Shown piece after piece: positions 1 to 7,464 of a stretch of DNA of 40,242 bases; position 1 is the first letter of the stretch; each line of letters starts with the position of its first letter. The DNA lies in contig CANRFK010000001.1 of NCBI GenBank assembly GCA_947629875.1, forward strand, positions 1 through 40,242, written 5' to 3'. The notes under the pieces were generated by a model. The model ran no database searches and was not told where the DNA came from. It worked only from the letters and a program-made list of their open reading frames with translations. Source of the stretch: an uncultured Clostridia bacterium (lineage in GTDB: Bacteria > Bacillota > Clostridia > Christensenellales > Borkfalkiaceae). Position numbers and translations under genes: made by a program.

Positions 1-474
1 CTGCCCGCCAAGCAGAACGGCTCCTCCATCATGCCGGGGAAGATCAACCCCGTCATTCCCGAGGTCGTCAACCAGGTGTGTTTCCTCGTCATCGGGCACG
101 ACGTCACGGTGACGATGGCGGCGGAGGCGGGGCAACTCGAGCTCAACGCCTTCGAGCCCGTCATCTTCTACCAACTCTTTGAATCGCTCCGCTCGCTCAC
201 GGGCGCCATCAAAACGCTCACCGACAACTGCATCGAGGGCATCGAGGCGAGCCGCGAACGGTGCGCGGAGTGGGTGAACAGGAGCGTCGGCATCGTCACC
301 GCCCTCAACCCCTATATCGGGTACCTGAAAGCCGCCGAGATCGCCAAGGAATCGCTGAAAACGGGGGAGCCCATCAAGGAGATCGTGCTCCGCGAGGGGC
401 TCATGGACGCCGAGACGCTGGATAAGGTTTTGGATCCGCTCGTCCTCACCGAGCCCTGCGGCGGGAGATTGTAA
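1..474 (+). CDS. aspA: Aspartate ammonia-lyase, C-terminal part (5' end outside window)
   Basis: This is the C-terminal 157 residues of a fumarase/aspartase superfamily enzyme, open from base 1. The superfamily signature GSSIMPGKINPV is near the start of the fragment; its flexible loop carries the catalytic serine. The following stretch (IPEVVNQVCF, then TMAAEAGQLELN and EPVI) is much more like aspartases than fumarases or argininosuccinate lyases. The enzyme should convert L-aspartate to fumarate and ammonia in the cytosol. The frame ends in TAA at 472-474, and a hairpin terminator follows 35 bases later, so it is the last gene of its unit. A class II fumarase is the alternative, less likely. 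Confidence 0.9.
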   Translation: MPAKQNGSSIMPGKINPVIPEVVNQVCFLVIGHDVTVTMAAEAGQLELNAFEPVIFYQLFESLRSLTGAIKTLTDNCIEGIEASRERCAEWVNRSVGIVTALNPYIGYLKAAEIAKESLKTGEPIKEIVLREGLMDAETLDKVLDPLVLTEPCGGRL

Positions 475-508
475 GAGGAATGTTGCACAAATATTGATAC
501 GAACAAAA

Positions 509-548
509 ATGAGCAGGGCAATTTTGCCTTGCTCATACTTTTTCATTT
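509..548. terminator. Bidirectional Rho-independent terminator
   Basis: Arms 509-520 and 525-536 pair over 12 positions with one G-T pair and an ATTT loop. On the plus strand the stem is followed by ACTTTTTC. On the minus strand it is followed by ATTTTTG. It lies between the convergent aspA and ribbon-helix-helix genes and can serve both. Confidence 0.8.
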
Positions 549-577
549 CGCTGAAAAAAAAGGGGAGAAGTAAAAAA

Positions 578-730
578 TCAACACTCCTCTTTTTTCTCTT
601 TCATGTGCTTGCGCAGAACGAGATTGATAAATTGCGAGAGAGAGCGGTCGTCCTTTTCCGCTTCGGCTTTCAATTCAGACAAAAGATCGCTGTCGATTGT
701 AATGCTGATTTTTTCTTTCAAAGGTTTCAT
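578..730 (-). CDS. Small ribbon-helix-helix (CopG/Arc-like) DNA-binding protein
   Basis: A 50-residue protein with the classic ribbon-helix-helix layout: a short beta strand (KISITID, residues 7-13), helix A (about 15-28) and a second helix starting at the RSLSQFINLVL motif (about 31-41), then a lysine-rich tail. Such proteins dimerise and insert the beta strand into the DNA major groove. They serve as antitoxins or autoregulators. The start at 730 is chosen because AAAGGAGA lies six bases upstream; a longer frame reaching 781 has no ribosome site. No toxin gene is adjacent. It is divergent from the lipoprotein at 831; a TATAAT-like -10 (750-755, minus strand) suggests back-to-back promoters. 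The target is unknown. Confidence 0.75.
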   Translation of the reverse strand: MKPLKEKISITIDSDLLSELKAEAEKDDRSLSQFINLVLRKHMKEKKEEC

Positions 731-774
731 GGACTCTCCTTTCAAGAAAATTATAACCGAAATACGACTTTTTC

Positions 775-803
775 TTGACAAATGCTATAAAGTAGGATAA
801 AAT
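775..803 (+). promoter_or_regulatory. Sigma-70-type promoter with small inverted repeat over the -10
   Basis: TTGACA (775-780), a 17-base spacer and TAAAAT (798-803) lie about 28 bases before the lipoprotein at 831. The -10 is embedded in an inverted repeat, AGTAG (791-795) and CTACT (805-809), which could be an operator. The divergent ribbon-helix-helix gene is the obvious candidate binder, but that is inference. Confidence 0.75.
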
Positions 804-830
804 ACTACTATACAAGGAAGTGAACAGGTA

Positions 831-1268
831 ATGAAATACAGAAAGAAAAAGCGTCTCGCGTGGCTGTTGCTCGCGGCACTAACAGTATTATTGATGGCCT
901 TCGGGTTTACGGGTTGCAATCTCGGCGGGGGAGAAACGCCCGAAGGGGACGATGAACCGCAATCGATTGAACTCACGATAGACAACTACGAATATTATTT
1001 GTCCATCGACACGGTGTGCACCTCGTCAAATGTGTATGGGGGTGGGTACTTTCACATATCTTCCTATAAAGTTACGATAATGGGCGCCATAAGCGGGATA
1101 TATGAGAATTGCAGTTTATTCTATCAGCAGAACGGGGAAGAAATTGAGCACGAAGTAAAATTGAATGCGGCGGGATATGCCACGTTCAGCTATAGCATAA
1201 CAAGTGGTTTGGGCGATGATAGAGGATCGATTTCCTATGTCCGCGTGCAGGGAAAAATATTGGTTTGA
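831..1268 (+). CDS. Small putative lipoprotein of unknown function
   Basis: 145 residues. It has a basic N-terminus, a hydrophobic segment and lipobox FTGC with the modified cysteine at residue 29, then a Gly/Glu-rich linker and a roughly 100-residue beta-rich domain (about 45-145). The pattern of alternating hydrophobic strands resembles the FxLYD-type lipoprotein at 37099-37536, also about 145 residues, but the FxLYD motif itself is not clear here (LFYQQNGEE is at the matching place). It should be anchored outside the cytoplasmic membrane. AAGGAA about 11 bases upstream is a modest ribosome site. It is followed after 21 bases by the zinc-ribbon gene, probably in one transcript. Function unknown. 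Confidence 0.7.
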   Translation: MKYRKKKRLAWLLLAALTVLLMAFGFTGCNLGGGETPEGDDEPQSIELTIDNYEYYLSIDTVCTSSNVYGGGYFHISSYKVTIMGAISGIYENCSLFYQQNGEEIEHEVKLNAAGYATFSYSITSGLGDDRGSISYVRVQGKILV

Positions 1269-1289
1269 GGAAAGAAGAAAGGAGGAATG

Positions 1290-1664
1290 ATGAAAGCGTT
1301 GATAAAATGCTCGAATTGCGGCGGAACGGATTTTAAGCGCACAACAATCGGAACGATTCTTGCAACGGAGGGGCACTTTCACGTAAACGCGTATGCCTGC
1401 GGGGCTTGCGGACATATTGAATTGTTCGCGCCTGAATCAGACCGCTATGCCGAAGAACTGCGGAGACAAGAAGCGATCCGTCGTGAAGAAGAAGCGCAAC
1501 GGCGGAAACGGGAAGAAGAAGCGAAGCAAAAACGCCGAGAAGAATTGATGAAAATCATCAACGACGAAAACAGCACTATGAAACAAGTAAAAGAAGCGCA
1601 GGAAGAATTGAATAGCATGTCAGGAAAGTTCACTATGGGGAAGAAGCCTTTTTGGGGTTGGTGA
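1290..1664 (+). CDS. Zinc-ribbon protein with charged coiled-coil tail
   Basis: 124 residues from this start. Residues about 7-41 form a zinc ribbon with two CxxC knuckles (CSNC and CGAC). Residues about 52-95 are a long helix of Glu/Arg/Lys repeats, very likely a coiled coil. The C-terminus ends in FWGW. AAGGAGG ends at 1285; the ATG at 1287 is only one base behind it, so the second ATG at 1290 is the better start (the longer form would be 125 residues). No signal peptide is seen, so it is cytosolic or membrane-associated by its tail. It sits 21 bases behind the small lipoprotein gene, suggesting co-transcription. Function unknown. Confidence 0.7.
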   Translation: MKALIKCSNCGGTDFKRTTIGTILATEGHFHVNAYACGACGHIELFAPESDRYAEELRRQEAIRREEEAQRRKREEEAKQKRREELMKIINDENSTMKQVKEAQEELNSMSGKFTMGKKPFWGW

Positions 1665-1711
1665 CAGCGGCGAGTTGTTTGCATCTATTCCCGGAATCGT
1701 ATTCTCCCAAC

Positions 1712-1746
1712 ACAAAAGCCGCCCGCGCGGAGAGCGCGGGCGGCTT
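1712..1746 (-). terminator. Strong GC-rich terminator of the M18 aminopeptidase gene
   Basis: A 13-bp perfect stem (1716-1728 with 1734-1746) with a five-base loop is followed on the minus strand by TTTTGTG. It is 15 bases behind the aminopeptidase stop. On the plus strand there is no T run, so it may only partly stop the convergent zinc-ribbon transcript. Confidence 0.85.
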
Positions 1747-1760
1747 CATAAAAATAGGAA

Positions 1761-2999
1761 CTACCCGATTGTCGCTTCGCCCTCTTTGAGGGCGATTTTG
1801 CTGCTGTAATAGGCGGAAAGCGCCTTTTCAAGTTCAAAATAGTCGCTCCTTGCCATCGTCTCCACGGCGGAGTGCATCGCGAGCTGGGCGATGCCGATAT
1901 CGGCGGAGGGGATGCTCGCCTGCGTCAGGGAGATGGCGCCGAGGGTGGAGCCGCTCGGCATATCCGAACGGTTGCAGAAGGTCTGCACTTTCACGCCCGC
2001 GCGCGCGAACACCGTCTTGACGACGGCGGAAGTGAACCCGTCCGTCGTGTACGCGCCGCCCGCGTGGCTCTTCACGACGACGCCCCCGCCCAAAACGGCG
2101 CGGTTCGTGGGGTCGCACTTCTCGGGGTGATTGGGGTGGAGCGCGTGTGCGTTGTCGAGGGAGAGAACAAAGGACGAAGAAAGGAAGGCGAGAAATTCCT
2201 CCTCATCCTTGCCCTGTGCGGCGGCGATGCGGCGAAGAACGCCGCGCAGGAACCCGCTTCCCGCGCCCCCGTAGGTGCGGCTTCCGATCTCCTCGCTGCA
2301 AAGGCAGGCGGCAACGCACAGCCCCTCGCCGCCCTCGGCGATCGCGCGGAGGGAGGCATACACGCCCACAAGGTCGTCGAGGCGGGGCGAGGAGAGAAAT
2401 TCGCCGTCCTTGCCGCTCTCAAAGGGGGCTTCGGCGGGCGTCAAAAAGAGATCGTAGGAAATTGCGCCGCCGACGATCTGCCCGAAGTCGGCTTCCCCGA
2501 GGCTCAAGAGGGGGAGTTCGGTCTGCAAATTGGGCGAGAACTTCTCGTTGGCGTCGCGCTGCTGGTGGATGGCGAGGGAGGGGAGCACGCAGCAAAAATC
2601 GCTCGTAAAGGTCTCCGATGCGAGTTTGCCGCCTCTCTCCCGCACGACGCGCCCCGCAAGTTTCAAGGGGCGGTCGAAGAAGGTATACCACAGCCCGCCG
2701 CCGTAGGGCTCGGTGTTGAGACGGGTGTAAATTTTGTCCGAAGTGGCGGCGCTCTCCTTGCATTTGAGGCAGGGGGAATCGGTGTGCGAGGCAATAATTT
2801 TCGCGCTCCCCGCGCCGTAGCGGAAGGCGATGAGGCTGTTTCCGCCGCGGAGGACATAGTACTTTCCGCCCTCTTCAAGCTTCCACGGCTCCCCCTCGGC
2901 AAGGGGCGAAAAGCCGTGCGCTTCCAAATATTCTGCGGCGTGCTTTGCGGCATGGTAGGCGGTGTAGGAGGTTGCAAGAAATTGTTTCAATTCTTCCAT
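1761..2999 (-). CDS. M18 family aminopeptidase (aspartyl aminopeptidase type)
   Basis: 412 residues, the usual family length. All expected dinuclear-zinc ligands and catalytic residues are visible: His72 in ASHTDSP, Asp208/Asp209 in SPRLDDL, the Glu236-Glu237 pair in CSEEIGS, Asp282 in LSLDNAHALHPN and His376 in AMHSAVE. M18 enzymes are large cytosolic tetrahedral assemblies that remove N-terminal acidic or other residues from peptides; the exact specificity cannot be read from sequence. It has no signal peptide. AAGGAT precedes the ATG, and a clean promoter (3029-3057, minus strand) is back to back with that of the GH3 gene. It is probably monocistronic, ending at the 1712-1746 terminator. 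Confidence 0.93.
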   Translation of the reverse strand: MEELKQFLATSYTAYHAAKHAAEYLEAHGFSPLAEGEPWKLEEGGKYYVLRGGNSLIAFRYGAGSAKIIASHTDSPCLKCKESAATSDKIYTRLNTEPYGGGLWYTFFDRPLKLAGRVVRERGGKLASETFTSDFCCVLPSLAIHQQRDANEKFSPNLQTELPLLSLGEADFGQIVGGAISYDLFLTPAEAPFESGKDGEFLSSPRLDDLVGVYASLRAIAEGGEGLCVAACLCSEEIGSRTYGGAGSGFLRGVLRRIAAAQGKDEEEFLAFLSSSFVLSLDNAHALHPNHPEKCDPTNRAVLGGGVVVKSHAGGAYTTDGFTSAVVKTVFARAGVKVQTFCNRSDMPSGSTLGAISLTQASIPSADIGIAQLAMHSAVETMARSDYFELEKALSAYYSSKIALKEGEATIG

Positions 3000-3028
3000 G
3001 GTTCTATCCTTTTTGTGTTGTCCCCCGT

Positions 3029-3057
3029 ATTATACACCCGCGGCGGCAAAATTGCAA
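3029..3057 (-). promoter_or_regulatory. Promoter of the M18 aminopeptidase gene
   Basis: On the minus strand TTGCAA (3057-3052), a 17-base spacer and a consensus TATAAT (3034-3029) lie about 30 bases before the start codon. It is divergent from the GH3 promoter, with only 7 bases between the two -35 boxes. Confidence 0.8.
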
Positions 3058-3064
3058 GCGCGGA

Positions 3065-3093
3065 TTGACAGGTTTCCCACGCCATGGTATAAT
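3065..3093 (+). promoter_or_regulatory. Perfect consensus promoter of the GH3-GH13 operon
   Basis: TTGACA (3065-3070), exactly 17 bases, then TATAAT (3088-3093). The start codon is at 3111 with GGAGGT at 3101-3106, so the 5' leader would be only about ten bases. No operator palindrome is evident. Confidence 0.88.
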
Positions 3094-3110
3094 ATTTCAC
3101 GGAGGTTGCA

Positions 3111-5411
3111 ATGGGCTGGGCGAAGTTTCAACAGAGGTGCAAAAATTTTGCGGCGAAGCTGTATTTCTCCATTTCGGGAAGCGCCTTGAAGCAGGGCGAA
3201 AATCTCTCCTCGGACGGCGAGAACAACACGTCGCCCGCGATGTCCGAGACGCTGCGGCGCGCGGCGCGCGAGGGGGCGGTCTTACTCAAAAACCGCAATA
3301 CATTGCCGATTTCGGGCAAGTTCGCCCTCTTCGGGCGGGGGCAGACGGACACCTTTTACACGGGCTACGGCTCGGGCGGCGACGTCATCAAGCCCTACCG
3401 CGTGAGCATTCTTCAAGGGCTCGAAAGGGGTGGCGCGGCGCTCGTGGAGCCCGTAAAAGAGGCCTACCTCAAATTCTCCGAACAGCACCCCGTCTCGCAC
3501 GGGTGCTGGGGGAACTGGCCGCGGTATTTTCCCGAGATGCCTCTCTCTTCGGAGCTCGTGGAAGCCGCGCGGGCAGAGACGGAGACCGCCGTCGTCGTTT
3601 TGGGCAGGGCAGCGGGCGAAGATCGGGAAAATGAGCTGAAAGCGGGCAGTTTTTACCTCACGGAGGAGGAAAAAGCCATGCTCGCCCGCGTCACCGCGGC
3701 TTTTCCGCGCGTCGCCGTCGTGCTCAACATCGGCAGCGTCATCGATCTTTCCTTTTTGGAGGAATATAACATCTCCGCCGCGCTCCTTTTGTGGCAGGGC
3801 GGCATGGAGGCGGGCAACGCCTGCGCCGACCTTCTTCTCGGGAAGGCGAACCCCTGCGGCAAGCTCGCGGATACCGTCGCCCGCGCCTACTCGGCGTATC
3901 CTTCCTCCCAAAATTTCGGCAACGCCGCCTACAACGACTACGCCGAGGATATCTTTGTCGGCTACCGCCATTTCGAGACGAGGGCAAAGGGGGACGTGCG
4001 CTTCCCGTTCGGCTTCGGGCTCTCCTATACGACCTTTGCAATTTCCGCAAATTATGGGAATGGGGTGGTGAAATTCTGTGTCAAGAACACGGGAGAGCGC
4101 GCGGGGCGCGAGGTCGTACAGGTGTATGCGGAGAAGCCTGCGGCGGCGCATGCACCCGCGCGGGAGCTCGTTGGCTTTTTTAAGACGAAGGAACTTGCGC
4201 CCGCCGAAGAGGAGCAGGGGGAGATCGTGCTTGATGATCGCGCCTTTTCGGTGTATGCGGAGGGATGCGGGTTTGTGCAGTTCGGCGGCACCTACCGCCT
4301 GTACGTGGGTGCGGACGTGCGGAGCGCGGAGGAGATCGCCTCCTTTGAACTTCAAGAGCGCATTGCGGAGCATGCGTCGCCCCTTTCTTACGCGGTGAAA
4401 ATTCCGCCCGAACTTGCAAAAACAGCAAAACACTGTGCGTTTTCCGACGTTGCGGCGGGCAAAGCGACGCTCACGGAGTTCGTCGCAAGCCTTTCCGACC
4501 GCGAACTCGAAGCACTTGCCTACGGCGCGATGAAGATGGACAGCCCCCTCGGCGCAAGCGGCAATGCGGGCGTCATGGGCGGCACCACGGCGGAACTGCG
4601 CGCGCGGGGCGTTCCGCCCGTCACCATGACGGACGGCCCCTCGGGCATCCGCCTCAAGACCTCGTCGTCCCTTTTGCCCATTGCAACGCTGCTCGCGTGT
4701 ACCTTCGACCCCGCCCTCGTGGAGGAGGTCTACCGCGGCGTGGGGGAGGAGATGAGGGCGCGCGGCTCGCACGTGCTTTTGGCGCCCGCCATGAACATGC
4801 ACCGCGACCCCCTGTGCGGGCGGAACTTCGAATATTATTCCGAAGACCCCTTGCTTTCGGGGAAAATTGCGGCGGCGGCCGTGCGCGGTCTGCAAAATGC
4901 GGGCGTTTCGGCGTGCCCCAAGCACTTCGCGTGCAACAACCAGGAGTTCAACCGCAGCCACAACGACAGCCGCGTCTCCGAGAGAGCCCTCCGCGAAATT
5001 TATCTGCGCGGGTTCGAAATCTGCGTGAAGGAAGCGCGGCCGCATTTTCTCATGACGAGCTACAACAAGATAAACGGCGTGTACGCGCACTACAATGCAG
5101 CCCTCGTAAACGGCATTTTGCGCGGCGAGTGGGGCTTTGAGGGGTGCGTTATCACCGATTGGTGGATGCAGAAGGGCAGCTGCCCCGAGGCGGGCAAACG
5201 CAAGAATAACGCCGCGCGCGTGTATGCAGGCGTCAACGTGCTGATGCCGGGCGGCGGGTACCTCGGCAAGAAGTATCAGCACGGCGGGCTTCTCAAAAAA
5301 TTAAACAAAAAGGGACACCTGACCCGCGGGGAGTTGCAGAAAAACGCCTGCGAAATTTTGGGCGCAATTTTGAAAACTGCGGCAATGGGGTCGGAAAAAT
5401 CGGAAAAATAG
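3111..5411 (+). CDS. Family 3 glycoside hydrolase with permuted domain order
   Basis: 766 residues, no signal peptide, so cytosolic. Domain order is reversed from most GH3 enzymes: the GH3 C-terminal alpha/beta domain comes first (about 50-290, starting with GAVLLKN and ending with FPFGFGLSYT), then a fibronectin-III-like domain (about 310-400), and last the TIM barrel (about 445-766). The nucleophile is Asp683 in VITDWW; substrate-binding KHF and the MTDGPSGIR motif are present. Glu170 in GEDREN is the likely acid/base. This order is known from rumen-type clostridial beta-glucosidases. It probably cleaves beta-linked glucose, but beta-xyloside activity is possible. The GH13 gene follows after 16 bases. 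GGAGGT fixes the start. Confidence 0.92.
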   Translation: MGWAKFQQRCKNFAAKLYFSISGSALKQGENLSSDGENNTSPAMSETLRRAAREGAVLLKNRNTLPISGKFALFGRGQTDTFYTGYGSGGDVIKPYRVSILQGLERGGAALVEPVKEAYLKFSEQHPVSHGCWGNWPRYFPEMPLSSELVEAARAETETAVVVLGRAAGEDRENELKAGSFYLTEEEKAMLARVTAAFPRVAVVLNIGSVIDLSFLEEYNISAALLLWQGGMEAGNACADLLLGKANPCGKLADTVARAYSAYPSSQNFGNAAYNDYAEDIFVGYRHFETRAKGDVRFPFGFGLSYTTFAISANYGNGVVKFCVKNTGERAGREVVQVYAEKPAAAHAPARELVGFFKTKELAPAEEEQGEIVLDDRAFSVYAEGCGFVQFGGTYRLYVGADVRSAEEIASFELQERIAEHASPLSYAVKIPPELAKTAKHCAFSDVAAGKATLTEFVASLSDRELEALAYGAMKMDSPLGASGNAGVMGGTTAELRARGVPPVTMTDGPSGIRLKTSSSLLPIATLLACTFDPALVEEVYRGVGEEMRARGSHVLLAPAMNMHRDPLCGRNFEYYSEDPLLSGKIAAAAVRGLQNAGVSACPKHFACNNQEFNRSHNDSRVSERALREIYLRGFEICVKEARPHFLMTSYNKINGVYAHYNAALVNGILRGEWGFEGCVITDWWMQKGSCPEAGKRKNNAARVYAGVNVLMPGGGYLGKKYQHGGLLKKLNKKGHLTRGELQKNACEILGAILKTAAMGSEKSEK

Positions 5412-5427
5412 GGGAGAAATAAGCAAT

Positions 5428-6753
5428 ATGTGGTTCGACGAGGCGGTATTTTATCAAATCTATCCCTTGGGTTTTTGCGGGGCGGAAAAAGCGAACGACT
5501 TCGGCGAAATTCGCCACCGCTTTCATAAAATCGAGGCGGAAATTCCGCGGCTGCAAGCGCTCGGCGTGACGGCGGTGCTCTTCAACCCGCTCTTCGAGAG
5601 CGAGCGGCACGGCTACGACACGGTGGATTTTTTCACCGTCGACCGGCGGCTTGGCACAAACGGGGAGTTCAAAGCCCTCGTGCAAAAGTTCCACGCGGCG
5701 GGCATCCGCGTCGTTTTGGACGGCGTCTTCAACCACGTCGGCCGCGCCTTTCCGCCCTTCAAAAAGGTGCAGACGTATCGGGAAAATGCGCCCGAACGGT
5801 TCTTCTTCCACATAAATTTTCAGGGAAATTCACGCTACGGTGACGGGTTTTTCTACGCCGACTGGGAGGGGCACTCCGAGCTCGTGAAGCTCAACCTCGA
5901 GAACGCCGAACTTCAAGGGTATCTCATGGATGCCGTGCGGTTTTGGATCAAGGAGTTCGACATCGACGGGCTGCGGCTGGACGTGAGCTATCTCCTGCCG
6001 CCGTGGTTTTTGGAACTTTTGCGCCGCACGGTGAATGCGCAAAAGCCCGAGTTTTTCCTCGTGGGCGAGGTCATCCACCTCAACAATTTCGAGAAGAATG
6101 TGACGCCAGCGCGGCTCGACTCCGCCACCAACTACGAGGGGTTCCGCAGTATGCTCTCGGCGTTCAACAGCCGCAATCTCTTTGAGATCGAGTACTCCAT
6201 GACACGCCTCTTCGGCGATTTTCCGTGGTGCCTCTTCCGCGGAAAACACCTGCTGAATTTCGTGGATAACCACGATGTGGAGCGCGCCGCCACTGCCTTA
6301 AAGGAGCCGAGAAACCTCAAAAACCTCTATACATTGCTGTTTACGATGCCCGGCATCCCCTGCGTTTACTACGGTTCGGAGTTCGGCGTAAAGGGCAAAA
6401 AGGGAAATTTGGACTACGACCTGCGCCCGTGCATCGACGACATTGACAAGGGCGCAAACGCCGAACTTTCCGCGCATATTGCGAGGCTTTCGGGGATCAG
6501 AAGGGGGAGCCGCGCGCTCGCCTACGGGAGCTATCGGAAGGCCGCCGTGCAAAACGGGTGGCTCGCCTTTGTGCGGGAGTTCGAGGGGGAGGAGATCGTT
6601 GTTGCCATCAACATTACGGAGGATGACCCCACCGTTCGCGTGGAGGAGGCAGAGGGCGTCGACCTTCTGACGGGCGAGGTGCGGAGTTTGAAAGATATCC
6701 ACCTGCGGCCGTTCTCTGCGTGCATTTACAGGAAGAATGCGGCGGGGAAATAG
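5428..6753 (+). CDS. Family 13 glycoside hydrolase (alpha-amylase/neopullulanase-like), cytosolic
   Basis: 441 residues with all four GH13 regions: DGVFNH (Asp98-His103), GLRLDV with nucleophile Asp185, GEV with acid/base Glu214, and FVDNHD with the transition-state Asp283. There is no N-terminal carbohydrate-binding domain and no signal peptide; a short C-terminal beta domain ends the protein. The compact form resembles intracellular maltodextrin-cleaving cyclomaltodextrinase/neopullulanase-type enzymes acting on alpha-1,4-glucans. It is second in an operon with the GH3 gene, which suggests cytosolic processing of imported glucose oligomers of both linkages. Exact specificity is inference. 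Confidence 0.9.
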   Translation: MWFDEAVFYQIYPLGFCGAEKANDFGEIRHRFHKIEAEIPRLQALGVTAVLFNPLFESERHGYDTVDFFTVDRRLGTNGEFKALVQKFHAAGIRVVLDGVFNHVGRAFPPFKKVQTYRENAPERFFFHINFQGNSRYGDGFFYADWEGHSELVKLNLENAELQGYLMDAVRFWIKEFDIDGLRLDVSYLLPPWFLELLRRTVNAQKPEFFLVGEVIHLNNFEKNVTPARLDSATNYEGFRSMLSAFNSRNLFEIEYSMTRLFGDFPWCLFRGKHLLNFVDNHDVERAATALKEPRNLKNLYTLLFTMPGIPCVYYGSEFGVKGKKGNLDYDLRPCIDDIDKGANAELSAHIARLSGIRRGSRALAYGSYRKAAVQNGWLAFVREFEGEEIVVAINITEDDPTVRVEEAEGVDLLTGEVRSLKDIHLRPFSACIYRKNAAGK

Positions 6754-6776
6754 GTTTTTTTCGGAGCTTTTTGGAA

Positions 6777-7101
6777 TAAAAGATGCACTCGTTTGCGCCC
6801 CCGCGGCAGAGCCGCGGGGGCGCATATAAGGCAAAGTCCCCCTCGACTGCGCTACTTTGTACGCCGCAATGCGTCGGGCGGGATGACATTATTATAGCGC
6901 GGGGCGGAGGCCTCGGCATGAGGACACCCCCTCACCCGCTACGCGGGAGCTCCCCCTCGAGGGGGAGCCAAGCCCCACCCCCCTACCCCCCCTCCCGGGA
7001 GGGGGAGAGTAACGGAGGCTCTCGAAGAGGGCAATATGGTGGGCGATTATGCACACCTCATCCGTCCGCCTGTGGCGGACACCTTCCCCTCGAGGGGAAG
7101 G
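6777..7101. repeat. Dispersed intergenic hairpin-repeat cluster, copy A
   Basis: Most of the 711-base gap 6754-7464 has no credible gene. This part contains a chain of perfect hairpins: 6794-6807/6811-6824 (14 bp, AGA loop; it may also terminate the GH3-GH13 operon), 6935-6939/6943-6947, 6949-6957/6960-6968, 7064-7070/7074-7080 and 7082-7090/7093-7101. The left end AAAAGATGCACTCG and the right part (GGTGGGCGATTATGCAC then CCTCATCCG and TTCCCCT..AGGGGAA) recur at 37676-37804. No transposase is present. It looks like a non-autonomous, REP/MITE-like element. Confidence 0.7.
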
Positions 7102-7120
7102 GTGGGGGAAGCGTGCGGGT

Positions 7121-7278
7121 GGGTGGGTTTTGCACGGGTTTGGGACGGGTTTTGGGGTGGGTTTTGCACGGGTTTGGGACGGGTTTTGGATGGCTTTGGG
7201 ACGTCGTTTTGCACGGCTTTGGGGCGGGTTTTGGACGTCCTTGGGGACGTCGTTTTGCACGGCTTTGGGGCGGTTTTT
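7121..7278 (+). repeat. G/T-rich imperfect tandem array
   Basis: Four units each containing TTTTGCACGG begin at 7128, 7162, 7207 and 7253 (spacings 34, 45 and 46 bases), interleaved with TTTGGGACGGG and TTTGGGGCGGG blocks. The plus strand carries many GGG/GGGG runs and almost no A, so G-quadruplex formation is possible. Open frames cross it in several phases on both strands, which is expected for such a repeat and does not indicate a gene. Confidence 0.8.
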
Positions 7279-7401
7279 GCGCGTTGCATCGAAAAAATAC
7301 GTATATATTTGGAAAAATGAATAAACCACAAAGAATTTTCATTTATTTTGGAATTTCTTTGAAATTTCACAGTATAAATTTATAAAATAACGTGAATTTG
7401 C

Positions 7402-7431
7402 TTGACATTTTCACGGGGGGGGGTGTATTAT
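7402..7431 (+). promoter_or_regulatory. Promoter with a nine-G tract in its spacer
   Basis: TTGACA (7402-7407) and TATTAT (7426-7431) are separated by 18 bases, of which 7415-7423 are nine consecutive Gs. An AT-rich tract (7340-7400) upstream could act as an UP element. The start codon is at 7465 with TGAGGT at 7452-7457. Loss of one G would give the optimal 17-base spacing, so tract length should tune transcription. Confidence 0.8.
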
Positions 7432-7464
7432 GCGGGATAGATAAGAAACAGTGAGGTATTATCT

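Noticed and set aside
578..781. Longer 67-codon version of the ribbon-helix-helix protein
   Set aside because: The first 17 codons lack a ribosome site and overlap the promoter region; the internal ATG at 730 has a good one.
494..800. Plus-strand frames opposite the ribbon-helix-helix gene
   Set aside because: The minus-strand protein has a clear fold pattern and an AAAGGAGA ribosome site; the plus frames have neither.
3282..5282. Minus-strand open frame opposite the GH3 gene
   Set aside because: The plus-strand GH3 has all catalytic motifs, a perfect promoter and a ribosome site; the antisense frame has none.
7121..7278. CRISPR array
   Set aside because: The repeated units are adjacent and degenerate, with irregular spacing and no unique spacers; no cas genes nearby.
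7047..7385. Several frames on both strands encoding repetitive peptides over the G/T-rich array
   Set aside because: All phases stay open because the repeat lacks stop codons; no start signal, and the peptides merely mirror the DNA repeat.
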